DNA of 64,000 nucleotides from Clitopilus passeckerianus (taxonomy: Eukaryota > Basidiomycota > Agaricomycetes > Agaricales > Entolomataceae): the NCBI GenBank assembly GCA_944990035.1, contig CALYLX010000063.1:42016-106015 (forward strand), given 5' to 3'. A model generated the notes under the pieces. It worked only from the letters and a program-made list of their open reading frames with translations. It was not told where the DNA came from and made no database searches. The first letter of the stretch is position 1, and every line of letters begins with the position of its first letter. The position numbers and the translations under genes are program-made. Shown here piece by piece: positions 12,369-22,700 of the stretch.

Positions 12369-12413
12369 ACAGGAAGGGATGATAGCACAAGCAAAGAAAA
12401 ATTGAAATTCGCC

Positions 12414-13678
12414 CTATATATTGACATGAAGGACTACAAAGCTGGAGTCATGATACCAGCTCTCGGTGGTTCGGGAGATCTGTGCAGACATAACCGGAAT
12501 GCCGAGTAGTTTGGAGGCAGAGGTGGCGACAGGTGACAACGATGACGACCTCGGTTCTTGAAGGACAGCCTCATGTTGGCAGTGACAGTCGGGTGGGGTC
12601 GTCGGCGATAGAGAATCGGAGGGCAATCTTGTCTGAAAGGCGCCTACCTGAGCACCGTGTATTGAAGGAGAGGAGATGGGCGGTATCCTAGCGTGTCCGA
12701 TAGGACTGTGTGGCAGGCAAAAATATCGCCGATCGTTGAACCACTGAGCAGCCGGATTTGACGTCTGGATCAGGCTGCAAAGCACAGGAAATGGCACACC
12801 AAGTCATCTCTATCAGCCAACACCAAGTTGTGCATGATAGAAGCAAGGTCAACTCAAGTTGTACCCCCACTCTGTGCTGGATGTTGCGTGCCTTGAGGTT
12901 TGGACTGGCTGAGGGTTCTAGTTGCAAGAAACCGGCTCAGCTATTGCAGGTCTTGAATTGCATCTTGAGACTGCGTGATCCCCTGTTAGTGCAAGTACAG
13001 TACCTGAGGAAAATAAGGGCTTACGTTGGCCAATGATACTACAGAGGTCCTCCGATAAGCAGCGATACACGGTCATCCGAAATGCCTTGTCGTATTCTTG
13101 AAGCAGCTATCCACGCCTTCTACATGTTCATCAGCCAGTGTAGTGGCTAGTCTCCTGATACCAGAAATCGGCGTCCTTGGTCTACCCATGTCCCATAAGC
13201 GCGAATTCTTCCAAACAATCTTCCTCCGTCAATGGTCGCCAGACAGAAATTTTCGGGAGGTTATCTTTGAGCATTGTCATCCTGGTGAAAATTCGATGAG
13301 CTGAGCTAGTCGTATTATCATAGAATTGAATTACTTACTTGCATGCGGGATTTTTCCGAACCTCGATTGGCAAGCGTTTGAGCCAATAGTAGATGGACGA
13401 GGATGAAGAGTTGATCAACAAAATCCCAACGAGGCTTGATCAACAAACATCCCGATAAGGAAATCAACGAACTTAGCGTGATCAACGTTCAACCACTGCC
13501 TCGCTCTCCAGTTTCCATCCATCTGTGCTCTTCTTCTCTTCTTCCCATTTCGACCCCGACTCTCTTCTTCTCTATCTCTATCTCTCTTTTCTGTGCTCCT
13601 GACGCTACCCTCCATACCTAATAGATTGATTCTCGATTCTGATTCTGGCTCGAGCCCGCGGTATACAGTTGCTTTCAT
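12414..13678 (-). pseudogene. decayed minus-strand gene inside the CACTA element, unknown
   Basis: Between the transposase start and the next gene, minus-strand frames give stretches that look coding but are broken by stops. From the right: a basic start around 13540 with QWLNVDHAKFVDFLIGMF (faintly like the opening helix of a Myb/SANT-type domain); then a segment ending in EVRKNPAC that splices plausibly (GTAAGT near 13335, CAG near 13282) to MTMLKDNLPKISVWRPLTEE; then TKDADFWYQETSHYTG after an in-frame TAG. A final open piece reads through 12797-12414. Several stops in every frame between 13200 and 12900 prevent one model. It could be a dead accessory gene of the element. I do not assign a function. 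Confidence 0.3.
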
Positions 13679-13876
13679 CTCACCAAACGCAAACTGATGT
13701 TTTGTTTTTCACAGCTATCCTAATCACTCCTTAAAATCATCTGCGGCTTTCCAGATCCAGTACAACTTGGTGTTGACTGGGTGAAGTTACAACTTGGTGT
13801 TGAACTTCGAAGGACCTTGGCGGTTCCTTTCTGAGACTTCCCTGCACCCTCAAGAACGCGACTTCCACAACCATCC

Positions 13877-16118
13877 ATGGATGCCCAAGGGTTCCCAATT
13901 AGCCCGGAGGCGCTGTTGGCCAACCGGAATGAAGCAGGTAAATCTTCTTATGCTTAACGCTCCTCACGGCCTTCATTTACCCCTTTCAGCACCACTAGGA
14001 CCATCGGATGGAAGGGTGGCCTGCGTTATCGATAAATGGGTGATTACCAGCCCAAATTCCAACACGATACCGCTACCATACTGGGCGGACTCCGACGTAC
14101 GCCTCCGCGCCGATTTCCGTTATGGTGCCGACGATTATACCCTGTGGCCACAAGCTTATCTACCCGACTATTGCCACCTCGCCGCTATCCCTTCAAAACC
14201 ATCGGATTCCTCTGATCCCCTTGCGATCATGTGGTGGGATCCTTGCCCGGTGGACTTTACCTCGCAAGAAGGAGGGCTTTACAAAAGTTTTGGAACACTT
14301 CGCCCCGAAAAATATCAACAAATCGAACACCCGTGTAGGACACTTGTCTCTCGAGTTCGGGAATATCTCAAAGCATGCAGCACGCCGAACTACACCCTAT
14401 GCTGCCTCCTCAAAACCCTTGAACATTCGTACCTACGCCTCGGTTGGTGCACATCTACCTACGCGGAAATGCGTTTTGCGGTTGCCGAGGTTCAACGGTA
14501 CTACCTCGAGGTACTGGGTTTTCTCGACTACCTTCAGATTTACAAGCCTCGAATGGATGGAATCAGCCCCAAAGCCGAATCACCTGCAACCTGTGTTGGC
14601 GCATTCACAACCACCCCTCGTATTGTCGAAGATTTTTTGGACGCTGGGTTACCCGTCTACTTCATGCGCCCATTCGCAGCAATTGTTGCATCTCCGCCAA
14701 ACATCCTGGAGCTTGTTCAGCTCCTCGATCCCAAAAGCACCCTTCAACTCTCTGACGCGAGCCCACCATTCCCTGTCATTTTCCGAGGGCGTACAAATGT
14801 GCCAGCCAAACACGCCGCAATGCACCGTTACACGCGTACATGGATGACTTACCAAGACCCCTACGACAAGGATGGCTCTTCCAGCACTGTTGACCCTTAC
14901 CTGGTCACCGAGCATCTGGCAAACTCATCGCACGTTCGCCTTATGGCCGACCTTCTTGAAGAACAGCTACCTCCAAATGACCTCTCCCAAGCACAATCAT
15001 CATCGCACGCAGGTAGGGTTGTCTCCAGCTGTTACTCGCAAAGCGCAAACTAATAGCGAACATCACAGTAGCACCCAACCTGGCTCCAGACCAACTCGCA
15101 TCTACTGGTAAGTCATGACAAGTCTCATATTTTGCTGAGTATCTGACGACATCTAGAACTAACAGTTTCATTACCGGCACCTTCACAACCTGGCAAATTG
15201 TCGGGGCCATCAAAAGGGGCGAAGAAAAACCCACGCGATCCTTTCATGGACTTCGAATCCTTGCTCATCCCGCCCTCCAAGTCATACTGGCGGTCAGCAT
15301 TGGCACAAGTTCGCCGCCGTAAGGTCGTCAGCGGTCACCGTTCAAACTTCAATTGCTATGCCGCCCCCGATCCCACCTCCATATTAACGCCTGAAGAGGA
15401 GAAGAAGAAAATTGCATACATCATTGCCTGGATTCGTGCCCGCCCTGCAGTTCTCCACCAGATCAGACAAGAGAAGCAGCTTCGTTGGAAAAAGCAGGAT
15501 TGGCGAGAGCTGCTGGAGATGATCGGGCGCAACTCAGGTTCGCGTCAGGATTCCCGAGCAGCCGCCACGCGAGATATGCTGTCCAAAATCTTTGCCGGTG
15601 TTCTCGACAACATTGGTCCCAGCCGGTCCTCGCCTGAAATAGATGCCACCTCTGTCGTCTGGCGTGGTTATCGTCTTTCGCGCGACACTCTACCACCAAC
15701 TTGGCTATTCCATGAAGTCTTGTGGGAACTCAATGAGGCCAACTTTAGGGTTGAACTCCTTGCTCTTGACTAAGCAGCGTCAAATATGAGTGTTAGCTCT
15801 TCTGAGAGGCTCTCGCGGGTTGTCCAGTGCTTTCCCGATAATACATTGGTTCCTTCAAACATCCCCACATTCAACGATGGTCTCGTTCACAAGGAATGGA
15901 AAGCACGGATTCCTTTTGTGCTTGCACTGGTTAATATTCTTCGGCAATGGAAGAATGTGCCTCTAATCCTTCGTAATCTATCGCGGGCCGAGTTGGGAGT
16001 TGACTTCATTGATAACTTTCGCTTCTTCGATGTTGAGGATGCAGCAGCTCAGTTCTATTGTCAAAGCTTTTGGGATTATTTTGGTCGAGCTCCTATTTTA
16101 CCCCGATGTATCAATTAA
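13877..16118 (+). pseudogene. CACTA-borne gene of unknown function, split by an in-frame stop
   Basis: Exons: 13877-13937, 13990-15012, 15069-15107 and 15157 onward, with 49-56 nt introns that keep phase. The start MDAQGFPISPEALLANRNEA uses the ATG at 13877; a longer frame opening upstream at 13794 ignores the first intron. The predicted protein is 579 aa up to a TAA at 15771-15773, but the same frame stays open for 114 more codons to 16118, and the sequence across the stop (NFRVELLALD, then SSERLSRVVQCFP) reads as one protein. One substitution, for example CAA to TAA, would explain it. Visible blocks include LPYWADSDVRLRADFRYG, LRPEKYQQIEHPCRTLV and DAGLPVYFMRPFAAIV. I recall related uncharacterised proteins in multiple copies in basidiomycetes, but know no function. 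No membrane segment or signal peptide is seen. Confidence 0.6.
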
Positions 16119-16333
16119 CCATTGTTTAAATGTACTTCTGTAATCCATATTCTTTCATATTTCTTCCTCGATGGGGGAAAACATGACTCCATGTATTGGG
16201 GACACAAGTAGGTTATTTCTGAACAGTCTTCGATCGCTTCTTATCACTAACGTGAATGCTAACATTAACATCATCCTCCAGCTTTCGTTTACAGGTGCTG
16301 CAGCAAGCTGTAATGTTCACATCCACAACAGCG

Positions 16334-17407
16334 TCAGGAGAACAAAGCTTTCCGATGCTGAGATTCAGGACAATGTTCCCCTGTTGTTGTTGTCAGTGGC
16401 CGATTCTTTTCATAGTGGTACGTCCTTACCTTTTGGTTAAAGTTATTTCCCGCACTCATGTCACCTTCGTCTATGACATTAGCGGCTCCCGAAGTAGTAG
16501 CCTTGTTGTGGTGATCAGTCTCGGCATCTGACCCACCACTGATGTCGCTACTGGATCCATCCAAGCTGTTTTTATGGCCACCCCTATTCTTGCGCTTACG
16601 GTGCATACGCTTGAAGACTGGGCATTAGAAGGTCAGCACTTGTTATGCATTGCCGAGCATCAACTTACCCTCCGATAGTTGTCCCGACGATAAACCATTG
16701 TGACGAATGATCACTAGATTTAATTCAGTAAGTAACTTCAGCACATAAGGTAATGGCGGCTCACTGTTTCGCAGATCAGGCGTCATATCAAGCTGATATA
16801 TTTCCTTGACAACTTGAGGGTCGCCGAGTTGATTCTGAGCCTGAGGAATTGAAGAGGGGGGTTGCTTGCCCTTGGTTTGTTTGCGCCGGACTGGTGTCGA
16901 GACAAGAACATCTGAACACATCAACTGTCAAGCACGTACCAAAAAGCACAGAAAACGGTGTGTCTTACCTTTGGCAGGTTGGGAACCATCCTCATCAGCT
17001 CTACCACCCTTGTCTGGAGCTCCTACGTTGGGTACATCGTCATCACTGTCGCTGATGGTGATAGGTTGGGATGGAGGGGCGACAGTCTCATCTTCGCCAG
17101 CCTTGTTGCTCTTGCTGATGACAGAGTTGGATGGTGAGTGGATCGTGTTGCTTAGGCTGGGGGCAGTTGGCTTTGACATCGACAGGGGATCACCCCACAA
17201 AGCTTCATGCTTGTCTACAAGCCCTGGTGAACTGTCGGGAGTTGTCTCGCCAGTACGATCGTCGCCCTCAAACACATCGCTCTCACACGCAGCAGGGCGC
17301 GTTGATAAGGCAGCAATACCTCGATGAAGATGAGCAGGACGACGAGATCGTTTGGGCGGAGGAGGAGCACGACCAACTTCGAGACCGGGAGATGATAATC
17401 TAGCCAT
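16334..17407 (-). CDS. CACTA-borne low-complexity protein with SUMO-interaction-like motif
   Basis: Four exons: 17407-16969, 16911-16669, 16617-16430 and 16357-16334. Introns are 57, 51 and 72 nt, and phases agree throughout, giving 297 aa. The start is MARLSSPGLEV at 17407; an upstream in-frame start at 17464 is possible. The N-terminal half is Ser/Pro-rich with a basic patch (PPPPKRSRRP) and contains PITISDSDDDV, a hydrophobic-acidic pattern like a SUMO-interaction motif. The middle (QVVKEIYQLDMTPDLRN, then LLTELNLVIIRHNG) is the only part that looks folded. A basic KRMHRKRKNRGGHK segment follows, suggesting nuclear or nucleic-acid contact. It ends 216 bp from the 3' end of the plus-strand gene at 13877-16118. 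Function unknown; a DNA-binding partner of the transposase is conceivable but unproven. Confidence 0.5.
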
Positions 17408-18169
17408 GGCGATGTTCAGTGCTGGGGTAAGTTGGGTGTTTTGACGATGGAAAACCAATAACATCTCTTTTTAGCATCCACTTGTGTTCACACCCTTTCC
17501 GCAAAACCAGGACGAACATTATGCTTGTCGCGTGCTTCATTTTGCCTGCCTACGCCAACAAGCACGCCCATTAAGCCTTTTGTGAAGGTTCGTTTGTCGG
17601 ACTCAATTTTGCGGATGGAATTGCCATCGGTTCAGAGGGTTTTGGCACCCAATGACGACATCTTTTTGACAGCATTTCATTCTTCATGTCGACAAATACG
17701 ATATTCTTCATTCTTAACCTCGGAAACCGTCGGGATTTTCAATGTCGCAACCTGACCAGTCTCCACCATTTCAAATTGGATGCCAATCGGTGAATGATAC
17801 CTTGTGGTTGCTTTCCCAGGTGCCAACTGAAGATCCTGACCAGGCTGATTTCTGTCGGGTACTAGGCTGTGAACACAGCCCAACAACACGCTCCGCTACC
17901 ACACAAGTCACTTGCTTGGGGCCGATATTTGGCTTCATGCAATGCAGGGTAGGGTGCCTCCGCATGCATCCTTCTCGTTTGAATCGGTGACGGTGGTAAC
18001 CAGTGGATATATCTCTCTGGTGAGTCTGCTTGTGCTTGCTCGCCGCCGAACTGACTGAGATTGAATTGAACTTGTCTCACGGCAGATAAGCACTATTTAA
18101 GGAGGTACTGCACTCCTTGTGATAGCCAGTACCACTACACTCTTACAAAGCTACCACCCTCTCAACGCA

Positions 18170-19084
18170 ATGGCAAACAATACCTCTTCAACAAACAGCA
18201 CTCGCAGATCAACCCCCAGCACTGCCACTGCCAGGAAGGCAACTACTGCCTCTGGTGGAGCGCGAGCAAAGAAGACGGCTCTCGGCGATGCAACCAATAC
18301 CAATCAAGGTGTGCATTTATTCTCATCTACCTCCTATCTCGCCTTGCAACTTACCTTCACATGTAGAGGTTGCTTCTCTGACGGCAGAGTTGAAGAAGCT
18401 TCAAGGTCAGTTTCCCCTTGATTTGCACATTGACCCTTACTAATCTTCCTGATTTCAGCTTCGTATGACAGCCTGCAAAAGCAAGTGGCTAAATCAGTGG
18501 AGGTCAAGGCTACCATTCCCCGTCCTATCTATGGAGTTGCTGGACAAGATTACAACCTACAAGACGAGATGAAGTTGTCTGAAAAGAAGGAGCTTTACGC
18601 TGCCATCCGCGTGAGTAGTCCAGTTCGTCATATGATCCCAAGACTCACAATCCCATCTCAGCGATCCGTTCGTGCAACTATTGCAGCTGCCGGCCTTGAC
18701 TACAAGGTGACATGGAAACATCAGCCAAAGGATAAGATCTGCCAAATCATCGCCATTGTATGTCCTTCCATTTATCAGCCGCTATAGCATTATCTAATAC
18801 CCGGATTGTAGGTTCGAGCTCGGCATGAGTACCTCAAGAACTTCGTAAACACCTGGCCTGTTGAAGAGCTGATCAAAGCCAACCTCAAGAACAAGCGAGC
18901 TTACGCTCGCAAACATGGCTTTGATGCTATTACGGCTGATGCTCAACTGGTCGATGATGACGGTCAGGCGGCGGATCAGGGTCCATCTCAGGGAGATGGG
19001 ACGGGTGCAGGCGAAGGCGGAGGTGCAGGTAACAATGGAGAGGATGATGGGGAGCCAGAGGACAGCGAGATGGGTATCGAGTAA
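18170..19084 (+). CDS. CACTA-borne small protein, intact, function unknown
   Basis: Five exons: 18170-18308, 18367-18405, 18459-18610, 18662-18757 and 18812-19084. Introns are 51-58 nt and all phases agree, giving 232 aa. The N terminus is Ser/Thr-rich and basic. A short amphipathic segment (ASLTAELKKLQASYDSLQK) spans the second intron and may form a coiled coil. It is followed by IPRPIYGVAGQDYNLQDEM, a helical region, VRARHEYLKNFVNTWPVEEL and a basic LKNKRAYARKHGF. The tail is acidic and Gly-rich. I recall similar small proteins as repeated 'hypothetical' families in Agaricomycetes. It lies 660 bp from the right terminus. It is the only accessory gene that reads without a defect over conserved-looking sequence, which makes it the best candidate for a TnpA-like terminus-binding protein. 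That role is inference only. Confidence 0.6.
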
Positions 19085-19452
19085 AGGCCCAGGCAACCAC
19101 CAGGATTAGCAGTGTTCTCCCTCTGTGAAATACTTGTTTTAATGCTTGAAATGTATGAAATTTGTATGAGATTCCGAGCAACCCCGGCTGGATTTATGAA
19201 CGAAATGTGACCTAAACCTACTGACAGTAATAGAAACTTCATGACCTTATGGATGGCATTTCACAGGTTTCTCGATTGGATTCCATCATGGATAAGGATA
19301 TTTCCTCCATCTTTCCAGGTGTAATCACGCACTCAAAACGGACAAAAACCCACCAACCCATCAGACATATTGGTTGGAAATTGTGTTGAAGTACCTACTG
19401 AATTTTTGCCACCTGTGTGTGGAAAACCACCACACTGGTTATGTGGAATTTG

Positions 19453-19702
19453 ATCCGTAAAACAAAGAGAAAAACCATATTAATATGGATTAATGAAGGT
19501 ATGGAGTGTGTCATTTTCCGGATGAATTTCGACATGATGTTCATACATATCATGTATTGTTTTCCGCTATCTATACATTCTATTTAGGGTGGAAAATATG
19601 TCTACGAAAGAATGAAACCCCGTCGCCTTTCGGTTGATTTCTGGGTGGTAACTCTTTCGATTACAGGCTGGTATCTATACCTTTTCAACCCTTCCAACGG
19701 AT
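19453..19702. repeat. right subterminal ACGGAT repeats
   Basis: ACGGAT occurs at 19453-19458 (as ATCCGT) and 19697-19702, with close relatives CCGGATGAA at 19519 and ACGGAC near 19340. The region 19240-19734 is AT-rich, has repeated TTTTCC/GGAAAA blocks and no coding potential. Confidence 0.5.
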
Positions 19703-19733
19703 GAAACAGGCGTATGAAACTCCATACTCGCGG

Positions 19734-19747
19734 GTTCCACAGTGCAG
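19734..19747 (-). repeat. right terminal inverted repeat and target duplication
   Basis: GTTCCACAGTG (19734-19744) is the exact reverse complement of the left terminus and is followed by CAG (19745-19747), matching the left flank. Confidence 0.88.
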
Positions 19748-22700
19748 ACTGCCAGCAACTTAGAGTTAATACCACAAGTTAGCTGGTCTACCTCGTGTAT
19801 TTGTTCTGGGCTGGGAAACCTGAAGCATTAAAGAAAGGCGTACAGCCAGGAGGAAGGCCATGGACCATGGTGGTTTTCGGCCAGGACATGATGTCACTCG
19901 TTCAGCTAGCTATCCTGAGAATTGCAACAAGCGTTTGCGGACTTCGTGTCCGGCTGGCAGCCTTCGACGTGGATATCCGACCGGCAAGCAGAGCCGTGTC
20001 ATTATGAGGAAGCACCAGACCAAAGCTTGTTTCCCCGCGTTTGCATTGAACATTAATGTTTAAAGCATCAGAACGTCGGGTGACTATTGCATAGACGACA
20101 GAAAGTGCCTCGATGCGAAACGGAGCCGACGCTGGGTAATTCATTGGTGAGAAACAGCACTAGGGTATCAACGGTTGTGACCCTTCCCCGCTTTCTGTGC
20201 TTCTTGTAGGGATGTCACCAAAGGTAGCTTGCTGCATCATACAATGCGGGGAGACAGTCCTTCAGTCCCTGCAAGCTTCGCACCACGCAAGTCGGAGCAA
20301 CACGGGGCAAGCTACAACGATCGGTTGTGATGCAGATGTCGTCTCCATGATCCATCAATTGCCTTTTCGAGTATACTGCCTCCGTATCATGCTAGTTTCC
20401 TTTTCTTTGCATTTGCGTCCGACCTGCTTGGGAGCCTCATGTTTATACCCCCGTGTGGTGGGTTGTCAGCGCTGATCAGAGCCCCGACGCGGAAGCAACT
20501 GCTACTTAGAGTCGGCCACTATCTCAAACATGTCCAGAGACTAGAGTTACTATTGGTCCAACTTTCACCGTGTCGCACATCCGACGCCTTGTTGCGTTGA
20601 CTGGATGACCCACCCTCGAGGAACTTTGAAGCATGGGTCAACGAAGTCTATTTCGAGTCCATGCGACTTGCACACATTGTGGCAACCTCTTGGCCGACAT
20701 TTCTCCATGATCATGACGCTGATTGTGATAGCCATTGCCTGGCAGATCTCAATTTCTACCCTCCTAGTTTAACCCACATACAGAAACAGGATGGACAGCT
20801 ATCATTGGTGTCGCTATCCAGCAGACATCAACCCTTCAAAATGTAACACATACAGGATGTATGTGCATCACGGTTCGAACCAATCCTGGCTGGCTGCCGG
20901 ACTATCACATTCAAACCTGAGATATCAGGACCTGATGCATAGACTTGGACGTGCTACCCTGGAACGAAAGATATACAGTTCTGCCCTCGGATTCTTCATG
21001 CATCATTACCCAGAGACCATCTGAATCACTAATGGTCCCGGGAGACCATGATGAAACCATCTGTCGTGCTCGTGGTAAACGATGAGGTCCTGCGAAGTTT
21101 CTCCGCTCGCTTGTACGCCCCTACTCAATCGATGGCGTACTCAGGTTGGTCGACATCTGGGAACCCACCTTATTTCTTGACCAGATCTTCCCAATGCGGT
21201 AAAATCCTTGATATGCGGAATTTTCTTGCTATTCTGCACTGGCGAGTTGAAGGCTAGGGCTGCAAACGCGAGATTTTCCGCCTGATAGGGGAACATCAAT
21301 CAAGCTTTTCAAAGGACACCGACATGCCATCCGGCCTTTTCTCACTGTCTTTCGCGACTCTGTAACAGACAGCCAGACTTGCTTTATGACACCCTTTACT
21401 GTATTTTTCCGGGCGGGCCGCCTCGTCCCGTCGAGATGAGTGCATCGGCCGTGAAGGTCCTAACCGCTCTGATCATCAATCTCGGTGAAATGGGGGTAAG
21501 GATACCGCTCTCAGACCTTGACAGCCGGCGGTCCAGAGCAAGCACATTGTGAAGACTGATCCTCGATGCCGCAAAGGTCCCTTTGGTACTCTGCTCTGAT
21601 ACTACCTGAGAAGAACGCGGTTATTGGATAGTTGGTGCCTAGCTCGTCGTATTTTGCCACGATAAACACCAGACGCGGCTCAACTAGACAGTCTAGACTC
21701 ACAAACTAAGTATGGTGGAAAAATAACACCCTTGGCTCAAAACCCAACTTCTGGTTTGAAACTTTAAAGGTATCACCTACGTGCACTTCAAAGGCCACTC
21801 TGACACTAATAATAGTTATCTCTGAGATACGTATTCGCTCCCAGTTTCGTTTGACCACATGACATGAATCTAAATGAAGGCAAGTGATGGTCACACCATT
21901 CAACCAATAGTATACTGCAGCGGGTACCCCATACCTCCTCTACCCCGCAGCAAATAAGAGTGGACCGTCTTCTCGCTTGTAAAGGTGAAGTATTCTCAAG
22001 GCGGTGAAGGACTCTCCAGGCCCTCTTTCAATTTCCTATGATGATAGTCAACCTCCAGTAAGAGGCGTTGACTTTTACGAAATTAATTCCTGTCTGAAAC
22101 CTACACAACTCTCTATTGGCTACCTGTCTGTCTCTGTCTCAGGGTATTTCCCCGTGGACCCCCAATTAGTATCCTCGACCAGCTCTCCCTTTGGTGGATA
22201 TAGTTCGTCAACCGAAGACTCAGGGTACCTCCTCGTCTGGCCTCGATACCGACACTAACCCTGCTCCCAATCAAGGAGCCGCCGGCTGCCTCCCACGGGA
22301 ACCTGACAACCAAATCTCTCTGCGTAAACTCTGCTCCCTCCAGGATTTGCTACCGTGTCCTTAGCCGTACCCTTCGTCAGCTCAATTTCTCAGCAATGGG
22401 CCTGATTTTCAATGATTTCTCAAGACAAGGCCCCAACAGGATCCAGTCGCTTGTAAGCTGTCAAGAGATTTATTCGTGGGCAAGGATGCGACAATTCGCC
22501 GATGGAGAGTGCCTGTGTACCCACCAAGAATGGGGGTTAGATGTTTATTCGGGGGTGATGCCTCTGGTGGGCCGTCTGTCACATTTCGCCATGTTGAGAC
22601 CCGCAAATTCCTCCTATCGGGCGAGACAACATGGACGGCCAAGCTTCTATGTGTGTTAAATATAGAATTAGAGTCCGCGGTGCTGTTGGCAGACCTTAGG

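Larger units (their letters stand above)
8656..19744. mobile_element. complete CACTA (CMC/EnSpm-type) DNA transposon, 11.1 kb
   Basis: The element is bounded by CACTGTGGAAC (8656-8666) and its exact reverse complement GTTCCACAGTG (19734-19744). It is flanked on both sides by CAG (8653-8655 and 19745-19747), the 3-bp target duplication expected of CACTA elements. Both ends are AT-rich and carry repeated ACGGAT motifs, as expected of subterminal transposase-binding repeats. Inside, from left to right: a Tnp2/Transposase_21 gene (minus, 12368 to 9040), a decayed minus-strand segment, a long plus-strand gene of unknown function (13877-16118), a minus-strand gene with an acidic SUMO-interaction-like motif (17407 to 16334) and a small plus-strand gene (18170-19084). 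The transposase is frameshifted, so this copy is probably immobile unless helped in trans. Boundaries are seen in sequence; that all internal genes belong to the element is inferred from their position. Confidence 0.88.

Noticed and set aside
13794..13876. Upstream start for the 13877-16118 gene (frame open from 13794)
   Set aside because: That frame reads through the 52-nt first intron (13938-13989); the spliced model from the ATG at 13877 gives a more sensible N terminus.
15786..16118. Separate small gene starting at the ATG at 15786
   Set aside because: It is in the same frame as the preceding gene, 12 bases after its stop, and reads as the continuation of that protein, so one interrupted gene is simpler.
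20868..20890. GGTTCGAACC resembling a tRNA B box
   Set aside because: Flanking bases do not pair into a T arm and no A box or acceptor stem is found upstream.
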